Below, piece after piece: positions 24,672 to 33,551 of a stretch of DNA of 64,000 nt. Below the pieces are notes generated by a model, which was not told the origin of the DNA, searched no databases, and worked only from the letters and a program-made list of their open reading frames with translations. The stretch is from Thauera sp. Its GTDB lineage: Bacteria > Pseudomonadota > Gammaproteobacteria > Burkholderiales > Rhodocyclaceae. The translations under genes and the position numbers were made by a program. The stretch covers positions 1,178,001 to 1,242,000 of the forward strand of contig JACKMB010000001.1 in the NCBI GenBank assembly GCA_024235615.1. The letters run 5' to 3'. How positions within the stretch are numbered: the first letter of the stretch is position 1; each line of letters opens with the position of its first letter.

Positions 24672-25916
24672 ATGAAGCGTGTAGATGACTTCCGCCTGAA
24701 ACTGGGCTCCCAGGAACTCGTGCCGATCATGGTGGGCGGGATGGGGGTGGACATTTCCACCTCCGACCTGGCGCTCGAGGCCGCCCGGCTGGGCGGGGTC
24801 GGGCACATCTCCGACGCGATGCTGCCGACGGTGTCCGACCGGCGCTACAACACCAAGTACGTCAAGAACAAGCTGCAGCAGTACAAGTTCAACGTCGCCA
24901 ACGCCGACAAGTCGGTGGTGCAGTTCGACCTCGGCCTCATCGCGGAGGCCACCGCGACCCACGTCAGCCGCACCATGGAGCGCAAGCGCGGGCCGGGCAT
25001 GGTGTTCATCAACTGCATGGAAAAGCTGACGATGAACGCGCCCAAGGACACCCTGCGCGTTCGCCTGCGCACCGCGATGGACCATGGCATCGACGGCATC
25101 ACGCTGGCCGCCGGCCTGCACCTGGGCTCGTTCGCGCTCATCGAGGACCACCCGCGCTTCCGCGACGTGCAGCTCGGCATCATCGTCAGCTCGCTGCGCG
25201 CGCTGCAGCTCTTCCTCAAGAAGAGCGCACGCACCGGCCGCATGCCCGACTACGTGGTCGTCGAAGGCCCGCTCGCCGGCGGCCACCTCGGCTTCGGCAT
25301 GGACTGGGCGCAGTACGACCTCGCCACCATCGTCGCCGAGATCCGCGACTGGATGCGCGAGCAGCAGCTCGACATCCCGCTGATCCCCGCCGGCGGCATC
25401 TTCACCGGCACCGACGCGGCGAACTTCCTCGAAGCCGGCGCCGCGGCCGTCCAGGTCGCGACCCGCTTCACGATCACCAAGGAGTGCGGCCTCCCCGACG
25501 AGGTCAAGCAGGACTACTTCAAGGCCGACGAAGACGAAATCGAGGTCAATCAGATCTCGCCCACCGGCTATCCGATGCGCATGCTCAAGAGCAGCCCGGC
25601 GATCGGCAGCGGCATCCGGCCCAACTGCGAGGCCTACGGCTACCTGCTCGACTCCAGCGGCAACTGCCAGTACATCGAGGCCTACAATCGCGAGGTCGCG
25701 GCCCACCCCGACGCCAAGAAGATCAAGGTCTTCGACAAGACCTGCCTCTGTACGCACATGCGCAACTTCGACTGCTGGACCTGCGGCCACTACACCTACC
25801 GGCTCAAGGACACCACGGTGCGCGAAGAAGATGGCGACTACCGCATCCTGTCGGCCGAGCACGTGTTCAAGGACTACCAGTTCAGCACCGAAGGCCGCAT
25901 CGCCCTGCCCGAATGA
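24672..25916 (+). CDS. Nitronate monooxygenase-like flavoprotein
   Basis: A 414-residue protein of the 2-nitropropane dioxygenase/NMO TIM-barrel family, FMN-dependent. Evidence includes VPIMVGGMGVDIST near the N-terminus, EGPLAGGHLGFGMDW and the phosphate-binding PAGGIFTGTDAANFLEAGAAAVQVATRF. A C-terminal extension has a Cys-rich segment (KTCLCTHMRNFDCWTCGHY), which could bind metal and is unusual for plain NMOs. The ATG at 24672 starts the conserved sequence; ATGs at 24639 and 24615 would add 11 or 19 residues without a good ribosome site. It is divergent from acuI. It may be an enoyl reductase-like or nitronate-oxidising enzyme. Confidence 0.8.
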   Translation: MKRVDDFRLKLGSQELVPIMVGGMGVDISTSDLALEAARLGGVGHISDAMLPTVSDRRYNTKYVKNKLQQYKFNVANADKSVVQFDLGLIAEATATHVSRTMERKRGPGMVFINCMEKLTMNAPKDTLRVRLRTAMDHGIDGITLAAGLHLGSFALIEDHPRFRDVQLGIIVSSLRALQLFLKKSARTGRMPDYVVVEGPLAGGHLGFGMDWAQYDLATIVAEIRDWMREQQLDIPLIPAGGIFTGTDAANFLEAGAAAVQVATRFTITKECGLPDEVKQDYFKADEDEIEVNQISPTGYPMRMLKSSPAIGSGIRPNCEAYGYLLDSSGNCQYIEAYNREVAAHPDAKKIKVFDKTCLCTHMRNFDCWTCGHYTYRLKDTTVREEDGDYRILSAEHVFKDYQFSTEGRIALPE

Positions 25917-25993
25917 GCCAGGGATGCGCGGACGCGACGGCGTCCGCGCAATAGTTCCTCGGTGCCGGCCCCGAGGACGCCGATACTGACTGG

Positions 25994-27094
25994 ATGAATT
26001 TCCCACTCGATCCTCGGATGCAGGTCGCAGTGGTCGATGACACGCAGCTCAACCTGACGCTGATCGGCAAGCTCGTCGACCGCACGCCCAATGCGCGCGC
26101 CCACAACTTCGAGCGCCCTACCCCGGCGCTCGAGTGGTGCCTGGCCAACGCGCCCGACCTCATCATCGTCGACTACATGATGCCGGAGATGGACGGGCTG
26201 GAGTTCATACGCCGCATCCGCGCGCACCGCGACCGCGACGACCTGCCCATCCTGATGGTGACCGCCAGCCACGAGCGCGACGTGCGTTACGCCGCCCTCG
26301 ACTGTGGGGCGAGCGATTTCCTCACCAAGCCGATCGATGCGCGCGAGTTCGAGGCGCGCGTGCGCAATATGCTCAAGCTGCGCGAAGCCCATCTTGCCGG
26401 CAAGCACCGCGCCGAGACCCTCGCCGCCGAGGTGCGCCGGGCAACGGCCGACATCCTCGACCGCGAGCGCGAGACCATCACCCGGCTGTCACGCGCCGCC
26501 GAGTTCCGCGACCCCGAGACCGGCGCCCACATCCAGCGCATGTGGCATTTTTCCGCCCTGATCGCGCGCCGACTCGGCCTCGGCGACGCTTTCGCCGAAG
26601 ACCTGCTGATGGCCGCGCCGATGCACGACGTCGGCAAGCTCGGCATCCCCGACTCCATCCTGCTCAAGCCGGGCCGGCTGACGCCGGAAGAGTTCGCGGT
26701 GATGAAGCGCCACCCGCAGATCGGCCACGACATCCTAAAGGACTCCTCGTCGAGCATCCTGCGCTTGGGCGCGACCATCGCCCTCACCCACCACGAGAAG
26801 TTCGACGGCAGCGGCTACCCGCACGGACTCGCCGGCGAGTCGATCCCGATCGAAGGGCGCATCGTCGCGGTCGCCGACGTCTTCGACGCGCTCACCTCGG
26901 CGCGGCCCTACAAACCAGCGTGGCCGATGTCGCGTGCGGTCGCGCTGCTGCGCGAGGGCCGCGGCACGCACTTCGACCCCGCCTGCGTGGATGCGCTCTT
27001 CCATGCCTGGGACCAGGTGCTCTCCGTGCAGATGCGCTATCAGGACGAGCACGAACCCGAAGCGCCCGACTCTCCGTTCGCGCCCGCCCACTGA
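25994..27094 (+). CDS. Response regulator with HD-GYP domain (cyclic-di-GMP phosphodiesterase)
   Basis: A 366-residue two-domain regulator. The receiver domain (about 8-130) has the phosphoacceptor D59 in IIVDYMMPEMDG and the TKP lysine. A linker helix leads to an HD-GYP domain with HDVGKLGIPDSILLKPG (HD near 211-212), HHEKFDGSGYPHGLAGE (GYP near 273) and DVFDALTSARPYK. All the metal-binding residues appear to be present. It likely hydrolyses c-di-GMP on phosphorylation, which affects motility and biofilm formation. No histidine kinase gene is adjacent. Confidence 0.92.
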   Translation: MNFPLDPRMQVAVVDDTQLNLTLIGKLVDRTPNARAHNFERPTPALEWCLANAPDLIIVDYMMPEMDGLEFIRRIRAHRDRDDLPILMVTASHERDVRYAALDCGASDFLTKPIDAREFEARVRNMLKLREAHLAGKHRAETLAAEVRRATADILDRERETITRLSRAAEFRDPETGAHIQRMWHFSALIARRLGLGDAFAEDLLMAAPMHDVGKLGIPDSILLKPGRLTPEEFAVMKRHPQIGHDILKDSSSSILRLGATIALTHHEKFDGSGYPHGLAGESIPIEGRIVAVADVFDALTSARPYKPAWPMSRAVALLREGRGTHFDPACVDALFHAWDQVLSVQMRYQDEHEPEAPDSPFAPAH

Positions 27095-27139
27095 GGCCCG
27101 GCCCCGGGGCCAGACATGCCGACGCGGGCACGCCCCGCG

Positions 27140-27526
27140 TCAGGCCTTGCGTTCGATCAGCTCGACCTTGTAGCCGTCCGGATCCTCGACGAAGGCGATC
27201 ACGGTGGTGCCGTGCTTCATCGGCCCCGCCTCGCGCACGACCTTGCCGCCGCGCGCGCGGATGTCGTCACAGGCCTTCCTGGCATCCTCGACCTCGAGCG
27301 CGATGTGGCCGTAGGCGGTGCCGAGCTCGTAGGTGTCCACGCCCCAGTTGTGGGTCAGCTCCAGCACCGCGCCGTCGGCCTCGTCGTGGTAGCCGACGAA
27401 GGCGAGGGTGAACTTGCCGTCCGGGTAGTCGTGGCGGCGCAGCAGCCGCATGCCCAGCACCTCGGTATAGAAGGCGAGCGAGCGCTCGAGATCGCCGACG
27501 CGCAGCATGGTGTGAAGGATTCGCAT
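27140..27526 (-). CDS. gloA: Lactoylglutathione lyase (glyoxalase I)
   Basis: A 128-residue protein. ATG 27526 follows AGGAAG; a frame to 27577 lacks conservation. The sequence is typical of Glo[27 protein letters not shown], the metal ligand Glu in [20 protein letters not shown]-like AYGHIALEV and the C-terminal [14 protein letters not shown]. It converts the hemithioacetal of methylglyoxal and glutathione to S-lactoylglutathione, a detoxification step in the cytoplasm. It lies 25 bases downstream of the YgjP-like gene... counted in the other direction it precedes nothing on its strand, so it is the last gene of the leftward series. Confidence 0.95.
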   Translation of the reverse strand: MRILHTMLRVGDLERSLAFYTEVLGMRLLRRHDYPDGKFTLAFVGYHDEADGAVLELTHNWGVDTYELGTAYGHIALEVEDARKACDDIRARGGKVVREAGPMKHGTTVIAFVEDPDGYKVELIERKA

Positions 27527-27551
27527 GGGTTTCTTCCTGTGTTGGAGGGGT

Positions 27552-28316
27552 TCAGTCTTCGCTGGCGAAGCGGCCACGGTCGGCCGCTGCGGTCGCGATC
27601 ACCGGCAGGGTCGCCGCGGCGCGGCGCAGCGCGGCTCGCGCCTCACGCCAGTCCGGATAGAGGCGCTCCACCACCGCCCAGAAGCGCGGCGAGTGGTTCA
27701 TCTCGGCCAGATGCGCGACCTCGTGCGCGACAACATAGTCGATCAAGGCCGGCTCGAGGTGGATCAGCCGCCAGTGCAGGCGGATGCCGGAGCGGGTGCT
27801 GCAGCTGCCCCAGCGCGTGGCCGCGCTCGAAAGACTCACGGCGGAGACCGGGACACCGAGGCGATGGCAGAACTCCTCCACCCGTCCGCGGTACCAGGCC
27901 AGCGCCCGCGCACGCAGCGCACGCACCAGCGCCCGCTGCGGATCGACGCCCGCGGGCAACAGGAGTTCCTCGCCACCGTCCGCCGCCCGCCAGCGCGCCG
28001 CTCGCGCCGACACGAGGCGCAGCACCAGTGCACGCCCGAAGAGCGGCAGGCGCACGCCCTCGGCCACCTCCAGCCGCGGCGGCTGCGGCGCCTGCGCCCG
28101 CGCGCGCAGGCGGTCGAGCAGCCAGGACCCATGGCTGTGCACGAAGCGCTCGACTTCGCCGAGCGGCGTGCGCAGCGGCACCGACACGCGCGCGCCGCGA
28201 TGGTCCACCTGGAGCGTGAACGAGCGTCGCGCCGAGCGGCGCAGCACCAGATCGACCCGGGTACCCTCGACGAGCAGGCTGTGCGGCTCTTCCGAGGCCG
28301 CCGCCCGAGCGCTCAA
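27552..28316 (-). CDS. YgjP-like zinc metallopeptidase domain protein
   Basis: A 254-residue protein with a YgjP/WLM (M48-like) fold, marked by the zinc motif [16 protein letters not shown] (HExxH near residue 193) and the preceding [23 protein letters not shown]-type strand region. The proposed start is a TTG at 28316 that overlaps the upstream cinA-like stop (TTGA), in frame and consistent with coupling; no ATG is available nearby. It is probably a cytosolic metal-dependent hydrolase of unknown substrate. The neighbours form a tight leftward cluster with the cinA-like and cysZ-like genes. Confidence 0.78.
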   Translation of the reverse strand: MSARAAASEEPHSLLVEGTRVDLVLRRSARRSFTLQVDHRGARVSVPLRTPLGEVERFVHSHGSWLLDRLRARAQAPQPPRLEVAEGVRLPLFGRALVLRLVSARAARWRAADGGEELLLPAGVDPQRALVRALRARALAWYRGRVEEFCHRLGVPVSAVSLSSAATRWGSCSTRSGIRLHWRLIHLEPALIDYVVAHEVAHLAEMNHSPRFWAVVERLYPDWREARAALRRAAATLPVIATAAADRGRFASED

Positions 28317-29062
28317 GCCTTGTCTTCCCACTCCAGCCCGCGTGCGGAGAGGTCTGCCTTGATCACCGCCATCGCCGCCGCGACGCGCGCCGCCGTACCC
28401 TTCATGCCGAGCTCGAGCGAACGCCGCTGGCCCTCGGCCGCGATCGTGGGCAGGCTGAACAGCGTGGTGTCGGGGAAGTCGGCGGTGACCTGGCGCATCA
28501 GGCCGATCAGCTGACCCTCGTAGGCATCCCACACCGTCACCGCCTGCTCGACGTAGTCCTCGGCGTGGTGCAGGTGGGCGTATTTCGTGTCGAGCACCCA
28601 CTCCACCATCGGCCACGCCATCACCGGAAAGCCGGGGGTGAAGTAGTGCTGGCGGATCGAGAAGCCCGGGATGCGGTTGAAGCTGTTGGGGATGATCTCG
28701 CTGCCCACCGGATACACGCCCATCTGCAGGCGCTCGGGGGTGATCTCGGCGCCGAAGCGGGCGCGGATCTCGGCCTCGGCCTCGGGGTGCAGCGCGAGCT
28801 CCAGGCCGAGCGCAGCGCCCGCGGCCTCGCGGGTGCGGTCGTCTGGCGTGGCACCGATGCCGCCGAAGCTGAACACCACGTCGCCGGTGGCGAAGGTCTG
28901 GCGCAGGGTGTCGGCGAGGCGGTCGAAGTCGTCGCCGGCGTAGCGCGCCCACGACAGCTTGAGCCCGCGCGCGCCGAGCAGCTCGATCAGCTTGGCGAGG
29001 TGTTTGTCGCTGCGACGGCCGGAGAGGATCTCGTCGCCGATGATCAGGGCACCGAAGTTCAT
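28313..29062 (-). CDS. CinA-like molybdopterin-binding domain protein
   Basis: A 249-residue protein containing the MoCF/CinA N-terminal domain: GALIIGDEILSGRRSDKH at the start, then VVFSFGGIGATPDDRTREAAGAALG (about 62-86) and a YPVGSEIIPNSFN segment. It lacks the C-terminal deamidase domain of full-length CinA, as is usual for this short form in betaproteobacteria. The ATG at 29062 overlaps the upstream stop (ATGA). It is likely a nucleotide or cofactor pyrophosphatase-type protein; the molecular substrate is uncertain. Confidence 0.85.
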   Translation of the reverse strand: MNFGALIIGDEILSGRRSDKHLAKLIELLGARGLKLSWARYAGDDFDRLADTLRQTFATGDVVFSFGGIGATPDDRTREAAGAALGLELALHPEAEAEIRARFGAEITPERLQMGVYPVGSEIIPNSFNRIPGFSIRQHYFTPGFPVMAWPMVEWVLDTKYAHLHHAEDYVEQAVTVWDAYEGQLIGLMRQVTADFPDTTLFSLPTIAAEGQRRSLELGMKGTAARVAAAMAVIKADLSARGLEWEDKA

Positions 29063-29835
29063 TTCAGTTTCCGCAGGTCGGCGCCCGGCTCGGCGTCGAG
29101 CACGGTGATCCCGTACTGGATGCGGTGCCGGCGCAGGGTCTCGAGCATGTAGTGGACGAAGGCGAGGCCGGCGAAGGCCGGCGCCACCAGGTTGATCACG
29201 GGCACGTAGGCAAGCAGGGCCGTGCCGCCGCCGAGCAGCAGCATCTGCGGCCGCCAGTCCTCGCGCAGGCGCTTCAGCTCTCCCCTGTCGGCGTGGTACA
29301 TGAGCGCGTCGTAGCCGAAGGCGCGCTGGTTGAGCCAGCCGGTGAGCGTGACCGAGATCAGCAGGCCGGCGCCCGGGATCAGCCACAGCGGCAGCGACAG
29401 CACCAGCGCGATCAGGAAGAGCACGCCGGCGAGGATGGAGTTCCACGCACTGCCCAGGTTGGAACCGCCGCGACGCTGCTCGAGGTCGGTGTAGTCGATG
29501 CGCGCGACGCGCTCGAGCATCAGCGGCAAGGCCACCGTCGCCACCAGCATCGCGGCGGTGACATAGACCAGGGGCACGACCAGCAGCGCGGTGGCGATCT
29601 GGATCAGCACCAGCACGATCGCCGCGGTGGTCTCGGAGGCCGACAGCCAGCCGCCGATGAAGGACCAGCCGCTCACCGTGGCGTACAGCCACTCGGTGAC
29701 CGGCGTCCATGCGTAGAACGCCACGCCGGCCCAGATCACCATGGAAAGCAGGCCGGGCCACAGCAGGTGCCAGAAGATGTCGCGCCGCCCGAGGCTGCGA
29801 CCGGCGCGCCCGAAGGCGACGAGGATGTCCTTCAT
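29059..29835 (-). CDS. EI24/CysZ-family inner membrane protein
   Basis: A 258-residue polytopic membrane protein of the EI24 domain family that includes the sulfate transporter CysZ. At least four hydrophobic segments are visible (about 25-45, 65-110 as a long double, 135-165 and 200-230), with SLGRRDIFWHLLWPGLL at the N-terminus and WLNQRAFGYDALMYHAD in the loop. It is coupled by ATGA overlap to the cinA-like gene and begins 14 bases after the ffh stop. Sulfate transport is not certain; many members are uncharacterised. Confidence 0.82.
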   Translation of the reverse strand: MKDILVAFGRAGRSLGRRDIFWHLLWPGLLSMVIWAGVAFYAWTPVTEWLYATVSGWSFIGGWLSASETTAAIVLVLIQIATALLVVPLVYVTAAMLVATVALPLMLERVARIDYTDLEQRRGGSNLGSAWNSILAGVLFLIALVLSLPLWLIPGAGLLISVTLTGWLNQRAFGYDALMYHADRGELKRLREDWRPQMLLLGGGTALLAYVPVINLVAPAFAGLAFVHYMLETLRRHRIQYGITVLDAEPGADLRKLK

Positions 29836-29848
29836 GCGTCCGTCCCCC

Positions 29849-31219
29849 TCAGCGCGGCATGCCCGGCAGACCGCCCGGCATCATGCCCTTCATCGCCCGC
29901 ATCATCTTGTTCATGCCCCCCTTCGAGAACTGCTTCATGACCTTCTGCGTCTGCTCGAACTGGTTGAGCAGGCGGTTGACCTCCTGCACCGTCACCCCGG
30001 CGCCGGCGGCGATGCGGCGCTTGCGGCTGGCCTTGAGGATCTCGGGCTTGGCGCGCTCGAGCGGGGTCATCGAGTTGATGATGCCCTCGATGCGCGAGAT
30101 CGCCTTCTCCTCGGCCCCGCCCTGCAGCTTGCCCGCCGCCTGGGCGAACTGCGCCGGCAGCTTGTCCATCATCGAAGACAGCCCGCCCATCTTGCGCATC
30201 TGGGCGATCTGCTCCTTGAAGTCGTCGAGGTCGAAGCCCTTGCCGGTCTTCAGCTTCTGCGCGAAGGCCTTGGCCTTCTCCTCGTCGACGCCGCGGCGGG
30301 CGTCCTCGACCAGGCCGAGGATGTCGCCCATGCCGAGGATGCGGCTGGCCATGCGGTCCGGGTGGAAGGGCTCGAGGCCGGAGAGCTTCTCGCCGACGCC
30401 GGCGAACTTGAGCGGCTTGCCGGTGACGTGGCGTACCGACAGCGCCGCGCCGCCACGCGAGTCGCCGTCGAGCTTGGTCAGCACCACGCCGGTAAGCGGC
30501 AGCGCCTCGTTGAAGGCGCGCGCGGTGTTCACCGCATCCTGGCCGAGCATGGCGTCGACCACGAACAGGGTCTCGATCGGCTTGACTGCGGCATGCAGGG
30601 CCTGGATCTCGGCCATCATGGCCTCGTCCACCGCGAGCCGGCCAGCGGTGTCGACCAGCAGCACGTCGATGTGGTGCTTGCGCGCGTAGTCGAGCGCGGC
30701 AACCGCGATGTCGACCGGCTTCTGCGCGGTCTCGGAGGGGAAGAAGCCGACCCCCGCCTGCGCCGCCACGGTCTTCAGCTGCTCGATCGCCGCCGGGCGA
30801 TAGACGTCGGTGGACACCACCAGCACCTTCTTCTTCTGCTGCTCGTGGAGCAGCTTGGCGAGCTTGCCGGTGGTGGTGGTCTTGCCCGCGCCCTGCAGGC
30901 CGGCCATCAGCACCACGGCGGGCGGCTGGGTGGACAGGTCCAGGCCCTCGTGGGCGCCGCCCATCAGCGCCTTGAGCTCGTCGTGCACCACGCCGACCAG
31001 AGCCTGGCCGGGGGTCAGCGAGCCGATCACCTCCTGGCCGACGGCCTTCTCCCTGACCTTGGCGACGAAGTCCTTCACCACCGGCAGCGCGACGTCGGCC
31101 TCGAGCAGCGCCATGCGCACCTCGCGCATGGCCTCCTGGATGTTTTCTTCCGTCAGGCGGGCCTGGCCGCGGAGGGTCTTGACGACCTTGGACAGGCGTT
31201 GGGTCAGATTGTCGAGCAT
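29849..31219 (-). CDS. ffh: Signal recognition particle protein Ffh
   Basis: A 456-residue SRP GTPase that binds 4.5S RNA (gene at 46378-46480 in this window) and targets membrane proteins to SecYEG through FtsY. It has the N-domain, the G-domain with P-loop GLQGAGKTTTTGKLA near 106-120, DTAGR near 190, TKLDGDSRGG near 247, and a Met-rich M-domain ending in GGMNKMMRAMKGMMPGG, which holds the signal-peptide and RNA site. It is full-length. It is divergent from the CcsA-like gene, sharing a 48-base promoter gap. Confidence 0.97.
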   Translation of the reverse strand: MLDNLTQRLSKVVKTLRGQARLTEENIQEAMREVRMALLEADVALPVVKDFVAKVREKAVGQEVIGSLTPGQALVGVVHDELKALMGGAHEGLDLSTQPPAVVLMAGLQGAGKTTTTGKLAKLLHEQQKKKVLVVSTDVYRPAAIEQLKTVAAQAGVGFFPSETAQKPVDIAVAALDYARKHHIDVLLVDTAGRLAVDEAMMAEIQALHAAVKPIETLFVVDAMLGQDAVNTARAFNEALPLTGVVLTKLDGDSRGGAALSVRHVTGKPLKFAGVGEKLSGLEPFHPDRMASRILGMGDILGLVEDARRGVDEEKAKAFAQKLKTGKGFDLDDFKEQIAQMRKMGGLSSMMDKLPAQFAQAAGKLQGGAEEKAISRIEGIINSMTPLERAKPEILKASRKRRIAAGAGVTVQEVNRLLNQFEQTQKVMKQFSKGGMNKMMRAMKGMMPGGLPGMPR

Positions 31220-31267
31220 GTTGGGGCAGGCCTTGGGCGCGTGACTTGGAGTAAACTGCGGCTACGT

Positions 31268-32098
31268 ATGCGCACAATTCTACTTCATCTCCTCCCCGCC
31301 TCGCTTTACGCTGGTCTGGGCGTGTTCTTCTGGCGCACCTGCATGACGCGCGGATCCGCGCTGCAGCCGCGCCGCGAATGCATGAGCATGCGCGAGCGCC
31401 TGCTGCTGCTCGGCGCGATCGTCGCGCACGGCGCGGCGCTGCACCTGGCGATCTTCCCCGGCAGCGAGATGCGCTTCGGCTTCGGCGTCGCGGTCTCGCT
31501 GATGGTCTGGCTGGCGGTGTGCTTCTACTGGGTCGAGACCCTCTACACCCGGCTCGACGGCCTGCACGCCGCGGTGATGCCCGCGGGCGCGATCGGCAGC
31601 CTCGTGCCCATGCTGTTCCCCGGCGACCACGTGCTCGCCAACGCCACCTCCCCGGCCTTCCGCGCCCACTTCGTGGTGGCCATGCTGGCCTACAGCCTGT
31701 TCACCCTGGCCGCCCTGCACGCGATGCTGATGGCCGTGGCCGGGCGCCAGCTGCACAACGCGCGCTTCAGCCGCCTGCTCTCCGGCCTGCCGCCCCTGCT
31801 CACCATGGAAGCGCTGCTGTTCCGCCTGATCTCGATCGCCTTCGTGCTGCTCACCCTGACGCTGGCGAGCGGCCTGCTGTTCTCCGAGACGCTCTTCGGC
31901 CAGGCCTTCCGCGTCGATCACAAGACGATCTTCGCCTTCGTGTCCTGGTTCCTCTTCGGCGGCCTGCTGCTCGGTCGCCACCTCTGGGGCTGGCGTGGCC
32001 GCCTCGCGCTGCGCTGGACCCTGGCCGGTTTCGTGGCGCTGATGCTCGCCTACGTGGGCAGCCGTTTCGTCATCGAAGTGGTGCTGCATCGCACCTGA
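31268..32098 (+). CDS. CcsA/ResC-like cytochrome c biogenesis membrane protein (YpjD type)
   Basis: A 276-residue membrane protein with about eight hydrophobic helices starting MRTILLHLLPASLYAGLGVFF. It resembles the CcsA haem-handling domain in the short form (YpjD) that occurs next to ffh in many proteobacteria. Conserved His residues lie in helices (AHGAALHL near 58-65; VDHKTIFAFVSWFLFGGLLLGRHLWGW near 215-240), but the WWD signature of true CcsA is not clear. It is divergent from ffh. The role is possibly in haem or cytochrome assembly, unproven for YpjD. Confidence 0.82.
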   Translation: MRTILLHLLPASLYAGLGVFFWRTCMTRGSALQPRRECMSMRERLLLLGAIVAHGAALHLAIFPGSEMRFGFGVAVSLMVWLAVCFYWVETLYTRLDGLHAAVMPAGAIGSLVPMLFPGDHVLANATSPAFRAHFVVAMLAYSLFTLAALHAMLMAVAGRQLHNARFSRLLSGLPPLLTMEALLFRLISIAFVLLTLTLASGLLFSETLFGQAFRVDHKTIFAFVSWFLFGGLLLGRHLWGWRGRLALRWTLAGFVALMLAYVGSRFVIEVVLHRT

Positions 32099-32182
32099 GT
32101 CCGGCGCGCGGGCGTTCGCGCGTATTGACAGCGTCCTGAGGGGCTCCAATACTCGGGGCCCCTCTCCTCGCCACCGCCCCTC

Positions 32183-33463
32183 GTGACGGACCTCACCCTC
32201 ACGCTTCAGTTCGTCGCCCTCGTCGTGCTGCTGACCCTGTCGGGATGCTTCTCGATGTCGGAGACGGTCATGATGGCGGCCAACCGCTACCGCCTGCGCG
32301 CGCTCGCCAGCCAGGGCAACCGTGGCGCCGGGCTCGCCCTCGACCTGCTCGCCCGCACCGACCGCCTGCTCGGGGTGATCCTGCTGTTCAACAACCTGGT
32401 CAACACCGGCGCCGCGACCCTGGTGAGCGTGATCACGCTCGAGCTGTTCGGCAACGAGAGCTGGGCGCTCGGCATCGCGACCCTGCTCGTCACCTTCGCG
32501 ATCCTCGTCTTCTCCGAGATCACCCCGAAGGTGATCGGCGCCAACCACGCCGACCGCCTCGCGCCCTTCGTCGCCTATCCGCTCACCGGACTGCTGCGCG
32601 CATCGTATTTCGCGGTGTGGTTCATCAACCTGTTCTCGCGCGGGCTGCTGAACCTGATGCGCCTGCAACCGAAGGAAGAGGCCCAGTCGGCGCTGTCGGT
32701 CGAGGAACTGCGCGCGATGGTGATCGACTCGGGCCAGTACATCCCGCACAAGCACCGCAGCATGCTGCTCAACCTCTTCGACCTCGAGAGCATCACGGTC
32801 GAGGACGTGATGACGCCACGCGGCGCGATCGAGAGCATCGACCTGTCCGACCCCGAGGACGTCGTGCGCCGCCAGATCGCCACCAGCTTCCACACCCGGC
32901 TGGCGGTCTACGACGGCGACAGCGAGCACGTGATCGGCGTGCTGCACCAGCGCAAGCTGCTCGGCAGCACGCTCGAGGACGACTTCAGCGTCGAACGCAT
33001 CCGCGAGCTCCTCGCGCGCCCCTACTTCGTGCCGTCCGACACCCCGCTCTACTCGCAGATCCAGTTCTTCCAGGAAAACCAGCAGCGCCTCGGCTTCGTG
33101 GTGGACGAATACGGCGAGATCCTCGGCCTGATCACGCTCGAGGACATCATCGAGGAGCTCATCGGCAAGTTCACCACCAGCACTCCGGACGTGGGCGACC
33201 GCATGCACTGGGGCGAGGACGGCAGCGTGCTGGTCGACGGCACGTCCAACCTGCGCGAGCTCAACCGCCGGCTCGAGCTCGCCCTCCCCACCGACGGCCC
33301 GAAGACGCTCAACGGACTCATCCTCGAGCACCTGCAGGACATCCCCGAGACCGGCGTTTCGATGAAGATCGCCGACACGCCGATCGAGGTCGTGCAGACC
33401 CAGGACCGCATGGTGCGCACCGCGCGCATCTTCCGGCCGCTGATCGACGACACCGAGCAATGA
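32183..33463 (+). CDS. CNNM/CorC-type transporter (DUF21 plus CBS domains)
   Basis: A 426-residue protein starting at GTG. The N-terminal DUF21/CNNM domain (about 1-190) has several membrane helices and the SGCFSMSETVMMAANR motif. A CBS pair (about 205-330, starting VEDVMTPRGAIESIDL) is followed by the CorC/HlyC C-terminal domain (GEDGSVLVDGTSNLRELNRRL). Family members export magnesium or cobalt; older names call them haemolysins. It lies 84 bases after the CcsA-like gene and 88 bases before pilB, so it may share transcription with either. Confidence 0.9.
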   Translation: MTDLTLTLQFVALVVLLTLSGCFSMSETVMMAANRYRLRALASQGNRGAGLALDLLARTDRLLGVILLFNNLVNTGAATLVSVITLELFGNESWALGIATLLVTFAILVFSEITPKVIGANHADRLAPFVAYPLTGLLRASYFAVWFINLFSRGLLNLMRLQPKEEAQSALSVEELRAMVIDSGQYIPHKHRSMLLNLFDLESITVEDVMTPRGAIESIDLSDPEDVVRRQIATSFHTRLAVYDGDSEHVIGVLHQRKLLGSTLEDDFSVERIRELLARPYFVPSDTPLYSQIQFFQENQQRLGFVVDEYGEILGLITLEDIIEELIGKFTTSTPDVGDRMHWGEDGSVLVDGTSNLRELNRRLELALPTDGPKTLNGLILEHLQDIPETGVSMKIADTPIEVVQTQDRMVRTARIFRPLIDDTEQ

Positions 33464-33551
33464 GTCCCGACGCCCCGGCGCCGGCCGCACGCATCTTTAC
33501 AAGGCGGGGGGCGGCGGGCAACATCGGCCGCACTCCGGACACGAGCAAGGC

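Noticed and set aside
29741-31267. 500-codon upstream extension of the CcsA-like gene
   Set aside because: It is antisense to ffh; the family N-terminus begins at 31268.
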